DNA of 64,000 nucleotides from Acidobacteria bacterium 13_1_20CM_3_53_8 (GCA_001920415.1 MNJR01000047.1:1-64000); one strand, 5' to 3'. Positions 9,238 to 20,343 are shown, counted from the first letter of the stretch. The notes: generated by a model not told the origin, from the letters alone. Program-made: numbers and translations.

Positions 9238-9300
9238 GCTTTCGACCTGACCGACGATGAAATCAAGATTGTCGAAGGAGCGATCGTTTCCGACAGATGA
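9238..9300 (+). pseudogene. fragment of methylase-like C-terminus
   Basis: One frame reads AFDLTDDEIKIVEGAIVSDR before a stop at 9298-9300. There is no start codon and a stop lies immediately upstream. The DDEIKIVEG string is the usual end of Eco57I/TaqI-like methylases and parallels the tail at 8286-8426. It is a gene scar. Confidence 0.4.
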
Positions 9301-9653
9301 AAATGGGAAATGATGGTAAGGGCTGTTGATTTAGAGTTTTTGCCTTCACATTTAGAGCTTTTGCCTTAACGGTTGCTCCAAACGTTTGAATATTTGCTCC
9401 TAATACTTGAGCGTTAAGAGCAGGCGCTTGCATATTAAGAGCAAACGTTAAGTACGCGGTCGGACGAAATCACACGCGCTCCAAGAAAGTCGAAGAAAGA
9501 GGGCGGGACATCTAAATCCTGAAGCATCTCTAGCTAAGCCTTACCTTAATGACAAAGGTGGACGGTGAAAGATACGCCTCGCTCTTTCATCGTCCACCGA
9601 TTTTCACTAATAGATTCGGTCTTGAAGTTCGAGTTGCTAAAGTGAGATGTCAC
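9301..9653. other. intergenic region with hairpin, no gene
   Basis: No coding frame is convincing here. There are imperfect short repeats (GTTAAGAGC, ATTAAGAGC, TTGCCTT variants) at 9330-9450. A strong 16-bp hairpin, GGTGGACGGTGAAAGA at 9557-9572 with TCTTTCATCGTCCACC at 9583-9598, has one mismatch and could be a terminator for the DUF2283 operon, though no T-run follows. Confidence 0.5.
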
Positions 9654-9802
9654 TATAGCGGTTCTCACTTGAATGCGAATGCTGCGGCAAAGCGGTCAGG
9701 TCAGTACCGCCTGCGGTAGCGGGCGGGTGATGCTGCGACGATGACCCGCCCGCTACCGCAGGCGGTACTGACTTTAGTCGCACTCAACTGAGAATTGCTA
9801 TA
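9654..9802. mobile_element. MITE-like palindrome, TATAGCG family (copy 1)
   Basis: An element of about 149 bp has imperfect terminal inverted repeats of 24-25 bp (TATAGCGGTTCTCAC... and its inverse ...GAGAATTGCTATA). Internal arms of the GTCAGTACCGCCTGCGGTAG type are also inverted. A second copy with the same outer and inner arms is at 55177-55327. No ORF and no evident target-site duplication. It lies just upstream of the AT-rich TIR-like gene. Confidence 0.75.
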
Positions 9803-9850
9803 TTAGCGGTCTAATTCATGTTAGACATCTACCTTTTGAGGAGGAGAATT

Positions 9851-10855
9851 ATGGATATTCAAGTAATTGCAAATCCTAATGGAGCGCACATTAATCGGAT
9901 CAGACAAGTGGTAGATTTGGTAAATGGCGCACAACGATCATTCAAGCTTAAATTAGGTTCAATTAATCAGCCACTATCTAATGTGGATTCTCTAATTGAC
10001 CCAGAAAAAACATGTCAATTAGTCGAAACAGAAATCTCAGATGGCTATTTTATTTGTATCACCGAACAATTATTCGATGACAATTGGTTCTCGCATGAAT
10101 ATCGTCGCTCTGCAATTATCACGATTGGGGATTGGGAAACTTTGTATGCTCCGCCGTCCTTAAAAGCTTATCTTATGTATCAAATCGCGCAGGCTTTGCT
10201 TCATTTTTCAGCAGACCTTAGTGAAGAAATGGCTATGAGAATGGTTCATGAGCCACCGAAAGGTTGCATGATGGACTTATCAGTTAATAAGCCTACCATC
10301 AAACTGGGAATGGTTTCAGGTAACCTGTGCCCATCATGTGCGAGTCAACTTCGCCAGCTTGGAATTAGCGATGAAGCATTGAATAGTATTGAACGCATCC
10401 TCCTACGGGTTCGCAGCGAAGCTACTGGGCGTCCTATCACCTTCGATTCATTCTCAGCCTTTGTTGTTATGAGGTTTACTCAACATGATGAAAATGATAA
10501 TGCTTGGAAATATGGAATTGAAACTGGCTTGAAAAGATGCGGAATAAAAGCTGTGAGAGCTGACAATCGGGTGGAGTCTGGGCAAATCCTGAACAAAATC
10601 TTGACTAATATCAATCGGAGTAGATTTGTTGTGGTCAAGGTAGATGAAAATAATCTGAATGTTTATTTTGAATTGGGTCTAGCAATGGGACTAGATAAAG
10701 AAGTGCTATTAATCTCAGAAAGCTCTCTTGTCATAAATCTTCCAACAGACTTGAAAAATTGGGAATGTCTCACATATGAACGGGGAAATTACTCTCAGCT
10801 TTCAGACCGAGTTGCGCTTTTCTATAATCAGAATTACGGGCTAGAGATTCAATGA
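9851..10855 (+). CDS. TIR/deoxyribosyltransferase-like protein with Cys-rich N-terminal domain
   Basis: ATG 9851 follows GAGGAGGAG and is preferred over an upstream ATG at 9818; the product is 334 residues. The C-terminal domain (about 203-334) starts SAFVVMRF and continues to RSRFVVVKVDENNLNVYFELGLAMG, the alpha/beta pattern of TIR-like or nucleoside-deoxyribosyltransferase-like folds. The Glu in YFELG (about residue 274) is at the usual catalytic site. The N-terminal part has Cys139 (GCMMD) and a CPSC pair (Cys160, Cys163) that could bind zinc. Family function is unknown; related domains act as NAD-consuming or nucleotide-binding effectors in phage defence. Lower GC than its neighbours and adjacency to a MITE suggest acquisition. 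Confidence 0.6.
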   Translation: MDIQVIANPNGAHINRIRQVVDLVNGAQRSFKLKLGSINQPLSNVDSLIDPEKTCQLVETEISDGYFICITEQLFDDNWFSHEYRRSAIITIGDWETLYAPPSLKAYLMYQIAQALLHFSADLSEEMAMRMVHEPPKGCMMDLSVNKPTIKLGMVSGNLCPSCASQLRQLGISDEALNSIERILLRVRSEATGRPITFDSFSAFVVMRFTQHDENDNAWKYGIETGLKRCGIKAVRADNRVESGQILNKILTNINRSRFVVVKVDENNLNVYFELGLAMGLDKEVLLISESSLVINLPTDLKNWECLTYERGNYSQLSDRVALFYNQNYGLEIQ

Positions 10856-10987
10856 ATCCCGATGTCTAACAACTCATTCAACCCGACCGCCCTTAGCGCC
10901 CCTTTCATCAACACTTTCGCCTACGATGCAGGTTGTGTGGTATCGTCGGACGGTGGATTGATTCAAGCGTTATACGGTCTGACTTTT
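10856..10987 (+). other. short spacer with NSFNPTALS-like repeat sequence
   Basis: The stretch reads in one frame as MSNNSFNPTALSAPFINT..., a sequence type I associate with dispersed intergenic repeats in related genomes rather than with a protein. It ends inside the antisense VWFA gene. I do not call a CDS here. Confidence 0.3.
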
Positions 10988-13162
10988 TCACTCAATCACG
11001 AAATTAATCCTTTGAGTTGCGCTCGCACGCGCGATTCTGTCAATGACTGAAACCTGAAGGACGTAGCGACCGACGGGAAGGTTGGCGAGCGGAACTTCTG
11101 CGGCGTAAGGGATGCGCGCGAGGTCTGTGTCCGAATTCAGAGTTACTTTATGAAGCGGCGCGGTGATGACTGGCTGGTCGTCACGAAATACTTGAACTTG
11201 TAACGCAAGGTCTGGTTCGGCGTGCGCAGCGTGAGCCGAGTTGTAGATGTAGGTGACGAAGCGCAATCTGGAATCTCTCGAAAAACGGCGGTTGGGCACA
11301 AGGCGTGTGGCCTCTATGTTTTCACCGTCGTTTCCGATCGAGTTGGTTGCAGGCTCGCCAACGAAGAGAGCGCTCAAGGCAAGCTTGCCTTGCGAAAGGT
11401 TTGGGACTTCAATCCATTCGACAGCGCTGCCAGTTCGTCCCGATTGCTCTTCGCGCGCGGCGACACGCACTTGGTATAGACCGGGCGCGACAGCGAACTG
11501 GCGGTTAAGTAGGGCGCGTCGCGGCGCTGTGGAATTGGAAGAGCGCGGCTCTATTGTGAACTGCTGTTTGTAGCCAGAAACGTACCTGTCCTGTCCATCG
11601 AAAACTGCTACGGCGACATCCACAATCGCCTTCTGGCCTTCTCCCAGTGAATCTAAATTCAGAACTCTGGTATCAATCTGCGCCGTAGTAGTCAAAGCTA
11701 AGCCTGTACTGGGCAGGTCAAGGAAGCCCAGCGAAAGTGAGGTTGGAAGAGACTTTCGCGGATAGAATGAGCGCAGGACTGCTGCCAACTCGCTCTCAGG
11801 CGTCGCAGCCCTGGCGTTTCTTCCTGACGACGCGCTTCTTCTGGCCGAATTTTGCTGAGATGTGGTTTGCTGAGATGTGGGAGGCGTTTGCGCTTCCTGC
11901 TCGTAATAATTCTTTCTCAGGCGAACCGTCAGATCAGGGCTGCCTTTGACGCTAACTTCAATACGATGCGCTCGACCCGCGCGCAAACTGTTCGGCTCAG
12001 GCCGCCACGCCAGCAGATAGTAAGAAGCTGTCTCTTCAAGAACTCTGGTGAGAGCGCTCCCCAATGCGTTCGTGTTAACCATCGCGCGCCCGCCTGTCTC
12101 GTCAGCCAGCGTGCGCAAACTTTCTTGGGAGCTTGCAATGTTTCCGATTGATGTGCGCGCTTGCAGGTTCGTTTCGTCACGTATAAGCGCTGTCTCAGTG
12201 CCGGGCGCATCCATTATAAGCCCGCGCGCGTCCAGCGTGTAGATGACCAGGCCAGAGCGAGCGGCTGAAGCCGTGATGCGCCGCATCTTCTGGTTAGCGC
12301 CTACAGCCTGTGTGTGCGAGAGAGAAAAACCGTCAGAGATGAAGAAAGCCAGTTTGCGACCGGGCAGTTGTGCGCTTGAGCGAGCGAAATTCTCAAGGAC
12401 TGAGAGCGTGGCCGTGTTCAGAACAGACGAGCGCTGCAAGATTTCTCGCGCGCGTCCCATAGCCATAGCAACAGCCACTTGAAAGGGGACGTTGTATTCG
12501 CGCGCTAAATTCTGCGCGAAGAAGCTCAGAGTTCCATAATCTTCTTTCTCGATTATGTTGAAAGCCTGATACTCGCTCATTCTGGGTTCTTCAAGGTCTG
12601 TCTCGCGCTCTGCGCGAAAGTTCAAACGCTCAACCGCCGCGCGCAATACCACTTTGTTAGTGGTCAACTGCTGAAGCAGCCCCACCTCGCCGCTCGTTGA
12701 CAGAACGGCAACCTGATCGTTCTGTCTCATCTCATTATCTATGAAGTGAAGCAGGAGTCTGCGAGCGCGCTCAATGCTCTGTCTGGAAAGATGTAGGTCG
12801 TCAACGACGAAGAAAAGTGTACGCCCTGTGTCCAGAGGGCTAACCGTTTCCATAGCGCCAGACGTGCGCGAGATGCCGCGCGCTGCGGCGAGTTGCGCTT
12901 CTTCGCTTGCGCTGCCCGCGCGTAATCGGTCGAAGAAAGATATACTCTGCGGCTTGCCGTCAACTCTCAACTCGAACTGGTCGCGTGTGAGGTTATCAAC
13001 GAAACGACCCTGACGGTCGAAAACCATCACATCCGTCTGCACAAGTTCGGTGTTGATGCGCAGCACATCGGCAGTTTGCGGTTCTGGCGAAGGCTGGCTC
13101 TGCTGCCCGAAAACGTTGGCCGCAGACAGCAACAGTATGGCCGCTGCAAGAAGCTTCTTCAT
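10988..13162 (-). CDS. VWFA-related secreted protein (acidobacterial family)
   Basis: This product of 724 residues has an N-terminal signal peptide ending near NVFGQ. The acidobacterial 'VWFA-related' module follows: VQTDVMVFDRQGRFVDNLTRDQFEL, then the VWA core with a MIDAS-like start (FFVVDDLHLS) and ISDGFSLS. From about residue 460 there is a beta-rich C-terminal half. Members are secreted or periplasmic; the function is unknown, and metal-dependent adhesion or protein interaction is assumed from the VWA fold. It is followed on the same strand by nothing and preceded by a paralogue, so the pair arose by tandem duplication. Confidence 0.88.
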   Translation of the reverse strand: MKKLLAAAILLLSAANVFGQQSQPSPEPQTADVLRINTELVQTDVMVFDRQGRFVDNLTRDQFELRVDGKPQSISFFDRLRAGSASEEAQLAAARGISRTSGAMETVSPLDTGRTLFFVVDDLHLSRQSIERARRLLLHFIDNEMRQNDQVAVLSTSGEVGLLQQLTTNKVVLRAAVERLNFRAERETDLEEPRMSEYQAFNIIEKEDYGTLSFFAQNLAREYNVPFQVAVAMAMGRAREILQRSSVLNTATLSVLENFARSSAQLPGRKLAFFISDGFSLSHTQAVGANQKMRRITASAARSGLVIYTLDARGLIMDAPGTETALIRDETNLQARTSIGNIASSQESLRTLADETGGRAMVNTNALGSALTRVLEETASYYLLAWRPEPNSLRAGRAHRIEVSVKGSPDLTVRLRKNYYEQEAQTPPTSQQTTSQQNSARRSASSGRNARAATPESELAAVLRSFYPRKSLPTSLSLGFLDLPSTGLALTTTAQIDTRVLNLDSLGEGQKAIVDVAVAVFDGQDRYVSGYKQQFTIEPRSSNSTAPRRALLNRQFAVAPGLYQVRVAAREEQSGRTGSAVEWIEVPNLSQGKLALSALFVGEPATNSIGNDGENIEATRLVPNRRFSRDSRLRFVTYIYNSAHAAHAEPDLALQVQVFRDDQPVITAPLHKVTLNSDTDLARIPYAAEVPLANLPVGRYVLQVSVIDRIARASATQRINFVIE

Positions 13163-13211
13163 TACCAGAATAATCCGTATAAAACTTTCGGTTGAACTTC
13201 AGACGAGCTAT

Positions 13212-15336
13212 CTATTCGATGTCGAAACTGACCCGCTGGGATGCACTGGCTCTGGCAACCCTGTCAATAACTGTCAGTTGGAGTACGTAGCGGCCAGCCG
13301 GCAAGTCCTGTAGTGGAATTTCTGCGGCGTAAGGAATGCGCTCCAGGTCTGTGCTGGAGTCAATGGGAATTTTGCGAAGCGTGTCGGTCACGACAGGCTG
13401 GTCGTCGCGGAAGACCTGAATCTGTACGGCAACGTCCGGTTCGGAAGACGCGCGCTTTGCGTTGTAGACGTAGATGAGAAAACGCAGGCTGGAAGAACGC
13501 TGGAAAATATGATCGGCGTTTGTAGAGATTATCTCCTGCGGAGTCTGATTTTGAGAGCCTGCTCCCTGAGCCTCTGACCGTTCGGCGATAAAAACGCTGC
13601 TCAAAGAGAGATTGCCACGAGTCATGTCTGGAATCTCTATCCATTGCACTGCGCTGCCTATGCGGCCAGTGCGCGCGTCACGCGCGACCGACCGAACTTG
13701 ATAGAGGCCGGGCGTTATCTTGAACTGGTGAACGTAAATTACCGGCGAGCGCCCTGTGGGAGCAGTTGACGAGTGCGCTGTGATACCAATCTGATGGCGG
13801 AAACCGTCTATGAACTTCCCCTCATCATCATAAACTGCGCAGGCAACATCAGCAGTCGCAGTTAGCTGACCATTCGTGTTCTGAAAATCGAGCGCGGAGC
13901 CTTCGATCTGTAATCCTGTGTTCAGCGTCAGCCCGTCGTTCCGAAGATTAGCGTAAGCTACCGCGAGAGTTGTTGGGAGCGATGTGCGCCGCGACGAAGA
14001 ATGCAGAGCTTCTAGAAGCACTGCATCGGGCGATGGCGAAGGCTGAGGGCGACTATTTCTGGCTGTGTTCGTCCGAGCTTGCTCCTCCGGTGCTGTGTCG
14101 TAAAATCCGCGCCGAACGATGACGTTCAGTTCAGGATGGTTCAGTAGCTTCACCTCTATACGCCTGAACTTTGAGCTATGTTCATTGCCGCGTTCGGGCT
14201 GCCATGCGAGCAGGTAGTAACGGGACGAATCCTGTAGAGCTTTCGTCAAAAGTCTTTCGGGCGAGTTGGTGTTGACAAGAGCGCGACCGCCTGTGTCGGC
14301 AGCAAGATTATGAAAAATTTCCTGCGCCGCAGAAATCTCGCTCGTTGAAAGGCGCTGTAGACGACCGCTCGGATCGTAGGCTTGCGCCTGAGCCGGGTCT
14401 TGTGAAGAGTTGGTCGTAAGCCCCCTCGCGTCCATAGTATAGATTACAACCCCGGAACGCGCGGCGGCGTCCGTGATTCTGCGTAACTGCTCTGTGATAA
14501 GGGAGCTGGCGCTCTGTGTGAAAAATCCGTCTGAAATAAAGAGCACCAGTTTACGTCCGGGAATCTCTGCCGACCTGCGAACCACGTTTTCGAGAGATGA
14601 TAGTGTATTGCGCGAGACTGAGACCGATTGTTCGATCATGTGGCGCGCTCGCTCGGTCACCATGTTCTCCGCGGTGGCGCGGGTGAGGGTCGGATTCTCG
14701 CGCATAATCTGTTCTATGAAGTAGTCGGTTATCTCACGCTGGTTGCGGTCAACCGCAAGCGCCTGATACTCGTTCATGGGCGGTCGCTCAAAATCTCTTA
14801 TGTTCGAAGCACGCGAGTTCACTCGCTCCACAGCAGCACGAAGAACGGCGCGCTCGCTCGTTACCTGCTGAAGGAAACCTATCTGACCGCTTGCAGAAGT
14901 CACAGCCGCCTCGTCGTTTTGTCCAAGCTCGTCGTTGATGAAATGCAGAAGAGTTTTTCGAGCCATCCCTACGCTAGTAGGGCTGAGGTGCAGATCGTCC
15001 ACGAAGAAATAGATCGTGCGGCTGCGATCAAGTGGACGAACATTCGCCGCCGTTCCCTCAGGCGAGCGGCGCGCAATCCCTCGTAGATATACTCTGCGGC
15101 TTGCCGTCAACTTTCAATTCGAACTGATCTCTCGTCAGGTTGTCAACGAAATGACCCTGACGGTCGAAAACCATCACGTCCGTCTGCACAACATCCGTGG
15201 TGATGCGAACGACATCATCGCTCTGCTGTGATTGTTGCGGCTGATTCTGCTGAGCGGGGACGGACAAAAGGAGCGCGCAACTCGTAAGTAGCACGGAGCA
15301 GACACTTCTTAACTTCTGTAATTTTGTGTGCGGCAT
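13212..15336 (-). pseudogene. VWFA-related secreted protein, paralogue with out-of-frame gap
   Basis: The gene reads from ATG 15336 (MPHTKLQKLRSVC..., signal peptide ending near VPAQQ) to VDGKPQSIS. It then shifts frame near 15090-15105 and resumes as RGIARRSPEGTAANVRPLD and on to the stop at 13212. Alignment with the neighbouring paralogue shows about 19 residues (from FFDRLRAG onward) missing at the junction, a loss of about 56 nt. The rest is intact over more than 620 residues. The break is either a recent mutation or a sequence error. The VWA core (YFFVDDLHLS, ISDGFF) is preserved. Confidence 0.85.
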
Positions 15337-15474
15337 TGTCGTAAACTTCGTCCAGGGAAGGCGTCGGGGAGTACCGGGGCGAATCATAGCACGGGTCTGC
15401 TTCTTCTAACAGTGTTTTGAAGATTTTGATGACGGGTAGGTTTCATATTATTTTAGCGGTTGCTCAACCGCTTT

Positions 15475-15590
15475 GCGAGCTTAAGTATTTCCCTTTGCGC
15501 CTTTGCGAGAACCTGCAACTTACATGAATCTTAAGAGTGAAGAGAATTGCAGTTTCTCGCAAAGGCGCAGAGTAAAATACTTAAGCTCGC
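15475..15590. repeat. inverted repeat, GCGCCTTTGCGAGAA type
   Basis: The left arm 15475-15511 and right arm 15554-15590 are complementary over about 36 bp with few mismatches (TGCGCCTTTGCGAGAA against TTCTCGCAAAGGCGCA). The apex is about 40 nt. It lies in the 350-nt gap between the divergent VWFA and ABC transporter genes. Nothing else is recognisable in that gap except an AT-rich stretch near 15445. Confidence 0.85.
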
Positions 15591-15687
15591 TAAGATGACT
15601 TTGAATCGCGCTCTAAACTTACTAATGAAAACTTTCGAGTTACGCCGTTCGTATAAACCGGCGCGCTCCAAGACCTTTAATCTTCCA

Positions 15688-16623
15688 ATGAAGCAGAATT
15701 TCGTGATGCAGAATAATGATTACACCTTGAAGCTTGAGAACGTGACGAAGAGCTTCGACGAATTCGTGGCCGTGAGCAATCTTAGCATGGGCGTTCGCCG
15801 CGCGCGGATTTTCGGGCTTCTTGGGCCGAACGGCGCAGGGAAAACCACAAGCATTCGCATGATAGTCAACATAACCCGGCCAGATTCAGGTCGCATAGAG
15901 CTTTTCGGCCAGGAGATGAACGTTGACCTTCAAGACCGCATAGGCTATTTGCCGGAAGAGCGCGGCCTTTACAAGAAGATGAAGATAGGCGAGCAGCTAC
16001 GCTTCTTCGGCGAATTGAAAGATATGTCTGGCCGTGTGCTTGACCAGACGGTTGACCTCTGGCTGGAAAAATTGAAGCTTTCGGAGTGGAAGAACAAGAA
16101 GGCTATGGAACTGTCTAAGGGCATGCAGCAGAAGATTCAATTCATAGCCGCAGTGATGCACGATCCAGACCTGATAATTCTTGATGAACCTTTCGCCGGT
16201 CTTGATCCCATCAACGTTGACCTTCTGAAAGAGCAGGTGCTTGATCTTAAAGGGAAGGGGAAGACCATAATCTTCTCTACGCACCAGATGGAGGTTGCGG
16301 AAAAGATTTGTGACGACATCTGTTTGATCAACCGCTCGCGCAAAGTCTTGAGCGGGAGTTTGCGCGAAGTGAAAGCGAGTTTTGGAAGAAACTCCGTAGC
16401 GCTGCGCGTAGAAGGCGGAGATGATGTGCTTGAAGATCGCAGCCTCGTGACGAAAATTGAAACACACAGCGATGAGATAGAAGTGTTGCTGGCGGAAGGC
16501 GCCAGCGCGCAAGGCTTGCTGAAACGTTTGATTGATGCGGGCGCGACCATTATGAAATTTGAGATGGTAGAGCCTAGTCTTCACGACATCTTCGTTGAAG
16601 AAGTCGGGAGGAGCAATTCATGA
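15688..16623 (+). CDS. ABC transporter ATP-binding protein (NatA/ABC-2 type)
   Basis: This nucleotide-binding subunit belongs to an ABC-2 exporter. Walker A is GPNGAGKTTS (about residues 45-53), the signature is LSKGMQQKIQ (about 138), Walker B is LIILDEPFAGLD (about 163), and the switch His is in STHQME. The C-terminal DUF4162-like part follows. ATG 15688 or 15706 are the plausible starts (LKLENVTKSFDEF follows). An upstream in-frame extension would run through an inverted repeat and is rejected. It overlaps the permease gene by ATGA, so translation is coupled. The substrate is unknown; NatAB-like sodium or multidrug export is possible. Confidence 0.9.
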   Translation: MKQNFVMQNNDYTLKLENVTKSFDEFVAVSNLSMGVRRARIFGLLGPNGAGKTTSIRMIVNITRPDSGRIELFGQEMNVDLQDRIGYLPEERGLYKKMKIGEQLRFFGELKDMSGRVLDQTVDLWLEKLKLSEWKNKKAMELSKGMQQKIQFIAAVMHDPDLIILDEPFAGLDPINVDLLKEQVLDLKGKGKTIIFSTHQMEVAEKICDDICLINRSRKVLSGSLREVKASFGRNSVALRVEGGDDVLEDRSLVTKIETHSDEIEVLLAEGASAQGLLKRLIDAGATIMKFEMVEPSLHDIFVEEVGRSNS

Positions 16624-17966
16624 GAAAATTTTTGGCCGTAGTAAAACGCGAATACCTTCAGCGCGTGCGCTCGAAGATGTTTCTCGTCTTCACCATTTTA
16701 GGCCCTCTGATGCTGGCCTTCTTCGGCGTCCTTCCCCCTCTAATCATGGGCATGAAGACGGGAGAGTCCACGCGCATCGCAATCGTTGACGAGACGGGCA
16801 GGCTGTACCCACGCGTCTACAAATCAATCATGACCGGGCACGGAGAGACCGCCGAGACAAACGCGCAGGGCAAAGGCGCGCTTAACCCGGGCGCAGAAAG
16901 TCGCACGCAAAAGGGCGCAGGTGTAGGCGAAGAAGATTACAGCGTCGAAGAGGTCAGGCTTGACGGGCGCAGCATAGAAGAAGTCAAACGCGGTTTGAGC
17001 GAGCGCGTGCGCCGAAATCAACTTGATGCTTTCATCATCCTGCCGCGAAACATTTTGCAGACAGGCAAAGCTGAATACTATGGGCGCAATACTGGCGACA
17101 TTTTTACGCGTGGGCGCATCGCAGACTATCTCAGTCGCGCAGTGCGCGAGCAGCGCTTGGCAGACGAGCACATTGACGAAAGCCGTGTGCGCGCACTCTC
17201 AAGCCCCGTAGAGTTTCAGACGCAGAAGATAACTGAGACGGGCGAAGAGAGTGATGCTGGAGCGGGCTTCTACGTGGTGTTCGGCGTGGGCTTCATCATA
17301 TATATATCCATACTTCTGTACGGGCAGGTGATGCTGGCCGCCGTCATTGAGGAGAAGGAAACCAGGATTGCGGAGATTCTTTTCTCGTCAATACGCTCTT
17401 TCCCGTTGATGATGGGAAAGTTGATAGGAGTCTCGCTCGTTGCGCTGACGCAGCTTTCAATCTGGGGCTTAGCCTTCGGCGCTTTCGCCATTTACGGTGT
17501 CGCGGCGTTGGCTGCGCGCGGCGTGCCCGTACAGCTTCCGCACGTCTCTGCGATAATTTACATCTATTTCCTACTCTTCTTCCTCATGGGCTATTTCATC
17601 TACGCGACCATCTACGCGCTCGTAGGCTCTATGGTGACGACAACGCAGGAAGGCGGGCAGGTGGCACTGCCTGTGATTGTGTTGCTGGTCATAGGTTTTT
17701 ATCTTGCTTTTCCAGTGATACGCAGCCCAAACTCGCCGCTAGCCTTCTGGGCTTCAATGTTCCCGTTCTTTTCGCCAATCACAATGCTCGTTCGCATAGT
17801 CGCGCAGACGCCGCCCCTCTGGCAGATTCTTCTCTCGCTCGGCATAGGCGCGGCCACGATTGTCCTGCTCATCTGGATAGCCTCGCGCATCTACCGCGTA
17901 GGCATGTTGATGTACGGCAAGCGCGCCTCGATTCCAGAAGTGTTACGATGGGTGAGGCAGGCGTGA
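16620..17966 (+). CDS. ABC-2 type transporter permease (NatB-like)
   Basis: This membrane subunit of 448 residues pairs with the preceding ATPase. One helix near residues 20-45 (MFLVFTILGPLMLAFFGVLPPL) is followed by a large extracytoplasmic domain. From about 220 onward there are five or six helices, including a PVIVLLVIGFYLAF segment. This topology is the NatB/ABC2_membrane_3 pattern. The start codon lies in the stop of the ATPase gene (ATGA). Confidence 0.9.
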   Translation: MRKFLAVVKREYLQRVRSKMFLVFTILGPLMLAFFGVLPPLIMGMKTGESTRIAIVDETGRLYPRVYKSIMTGHGETAETNAQGKGALNPGAESRTQKGAGVGEEDYSVEEVRLDGRSIEEVKRGLSERVRRNQLDAFIILPRNILQTGKAEYYGRNTGDIFTRGRIADYLSRAVREQRLADEHIDESRVRALSSPVEFQTQKITETGEESDAGAGFYVVFGVGFIIYISILLYGQVMLAAVIEEKETRIAEILFSSIRSFPLMMGKLIGVSLVALTQLSIWGLAFGAFAIYGVAALAARGVPVQLPHVSAIIYIYFLLFFLMGYFIYATIYALVGSMVTTTQEGGQVALPVIVLLVIGFYLAFPVIRSPNSPLAFWASMFPFFSPITMLVRIVAQTPPLWQILLSLGIGAATIVLLIWIASRIYRVGMLMYGKRASIPEVLRWVRQA

Positions 17967-17970
17967 AAAA

Positions 17971-18050
17971 CAGTTTTCAGTTCTTAGTTTTCAGTTTTAA
18001 GATAGGAGCGAAAAGCTTTTACTGAAAACTAAAAACTGAAAACTGTTTTT
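17971..18050. repeat. inverted repeat, CAGTTTTCAG word family (copy 2)
   Basis: The left arm begins 5 nt after the permease stop and the right arm ends 4 nt before the next start. The apex contains GGAGCGAAAAGCTTTT, the conserved centre of this family. Confidence 0.9.
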
Positions 18051-18053
18051 ATT

Positions 18054-18602
18054 ATGGCTATAGAAGTCGAGAAGAAGTATCGTCTAACAAAGCAGCAGCG
18101 CGAGCGGCTATTGCGCCGCCTGTTGGAAGTGGAGGCGGAGAAGACCGGCGAAGAGTTTGAAGAAAACATCCTCTTTGACGGCGTAGACCTGCGAGAGCGC
18201 AATTGTGTGCTGCGCCTTCGCCGCATGAATGATTCGGCAATACTGACTTACAAAGAACGCTTTCCATCCTCGTCATCAATCAAACGACAGCGCGAAGACG
18301 AAACCGGCGTGGAAGACCCTGACGCGATGATGGACATTCTGGACGCGCTCGGTTTCACGCCCGCGCTCATTTATGAGAAACGGCGCGCAACCTGGCAAGT
18401 TCGAGACACAGAGGTTGCCGTTGACGAACTCCCTTTCGGATTCTTTGCTGAGATTGAGGGCGATGAGAGCAAAATAAGAGAGGTTGAGCAATTGCTCAAC
18501 CTCTCGAAAGTTAAAGCGGAACTCGCCACCTACCCTTACCTCACACGCCAGTTCGGTAAAGAGCGCGATGGCATAATCGAAGCAAGATTCAAAGAGCAGT
18601 GA
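18054..18602 (+). CDS. CYTH domain protein (class IV adenylate cyclase/triphosphatase-like)
   Basis: This protein of 182 residues starts MAIEVEKKYRL, the ExExK metal/triphosphate-binding motif of the CYTH fold. Paired charged strands follow (CVLRLRRM, ILTYKER, YEKRRATW, VAVDELPFGFFAEIEG). Members include CyaB-type adenylate cyclases and thiamine- or inorganic-triphosphatases; sequence alone does not decide. The stop codon overlaps the first base pairs of the following inverted repeat. Confidence 0.88.
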   Translation: MAIEVEKKYRLTKQQRERLLRRLLEVEAEKTGEEFEENILFDGVDLRERNCVLRLRRMNDSAILTYKERFPSSSSIKRQREDETGVEDPDAMMDILDALGFTPALIYEKRRATWQVRDTEVAVDELPFGFFAEIEGDESKIREVEQLLNLSKVKAELATYPYLTRQFGKERDGIIEARFKEQ

Positions 18603-18673
18603 CAAGTGACAAGTGACGAGTGACAAGCGAAATGCTTCTTGCTCGTCACTTGTCACTCTTCACTTGTCACTGC
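18598..18673. repeat. inverted repeat, TGACAAG word family
   Basis: Arms of tandem GTGACAA units (18598-18627) with an inverse (18649-18673). The apex CGAAATGCTT is the same as the apex of the CAGTTTTCAG family, which indicates arm exchange on a common core. The left arm supplies the stop of the CYTH gene. It separates converging transcription units (CYTH and groEL), where it could act as a bidirectional terminator. Confidence 0.85.
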
Positions 18674-18676
18674 TTT

Positions 18677-20298
<1,622 letters not shown>

Positions 20299-20343
20299 TC
20301 AGTTGATTCTGCGAATGAAAAAGGTGGCAGTGTCTCGAAAGAC

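Noticed and set aside
9818-9850. Upstream ATG of the TIR-like gene
   Set aside because: The strong GAGGAGGAG site serves ATG 9851; the 11 extra codons overlap it.
10862-11050. 62-codon ORF (MSNNSFNPTALS...)
   Set aside because: It resembles a dispersed non-coding repeat and runs into the converging VWFA gene; no ribosome binding site.
15547-15687. N-terminal extension of the ABC ATPase
   Set aside because: It would be encoded by an inverted repeat arm and is absent from the family.
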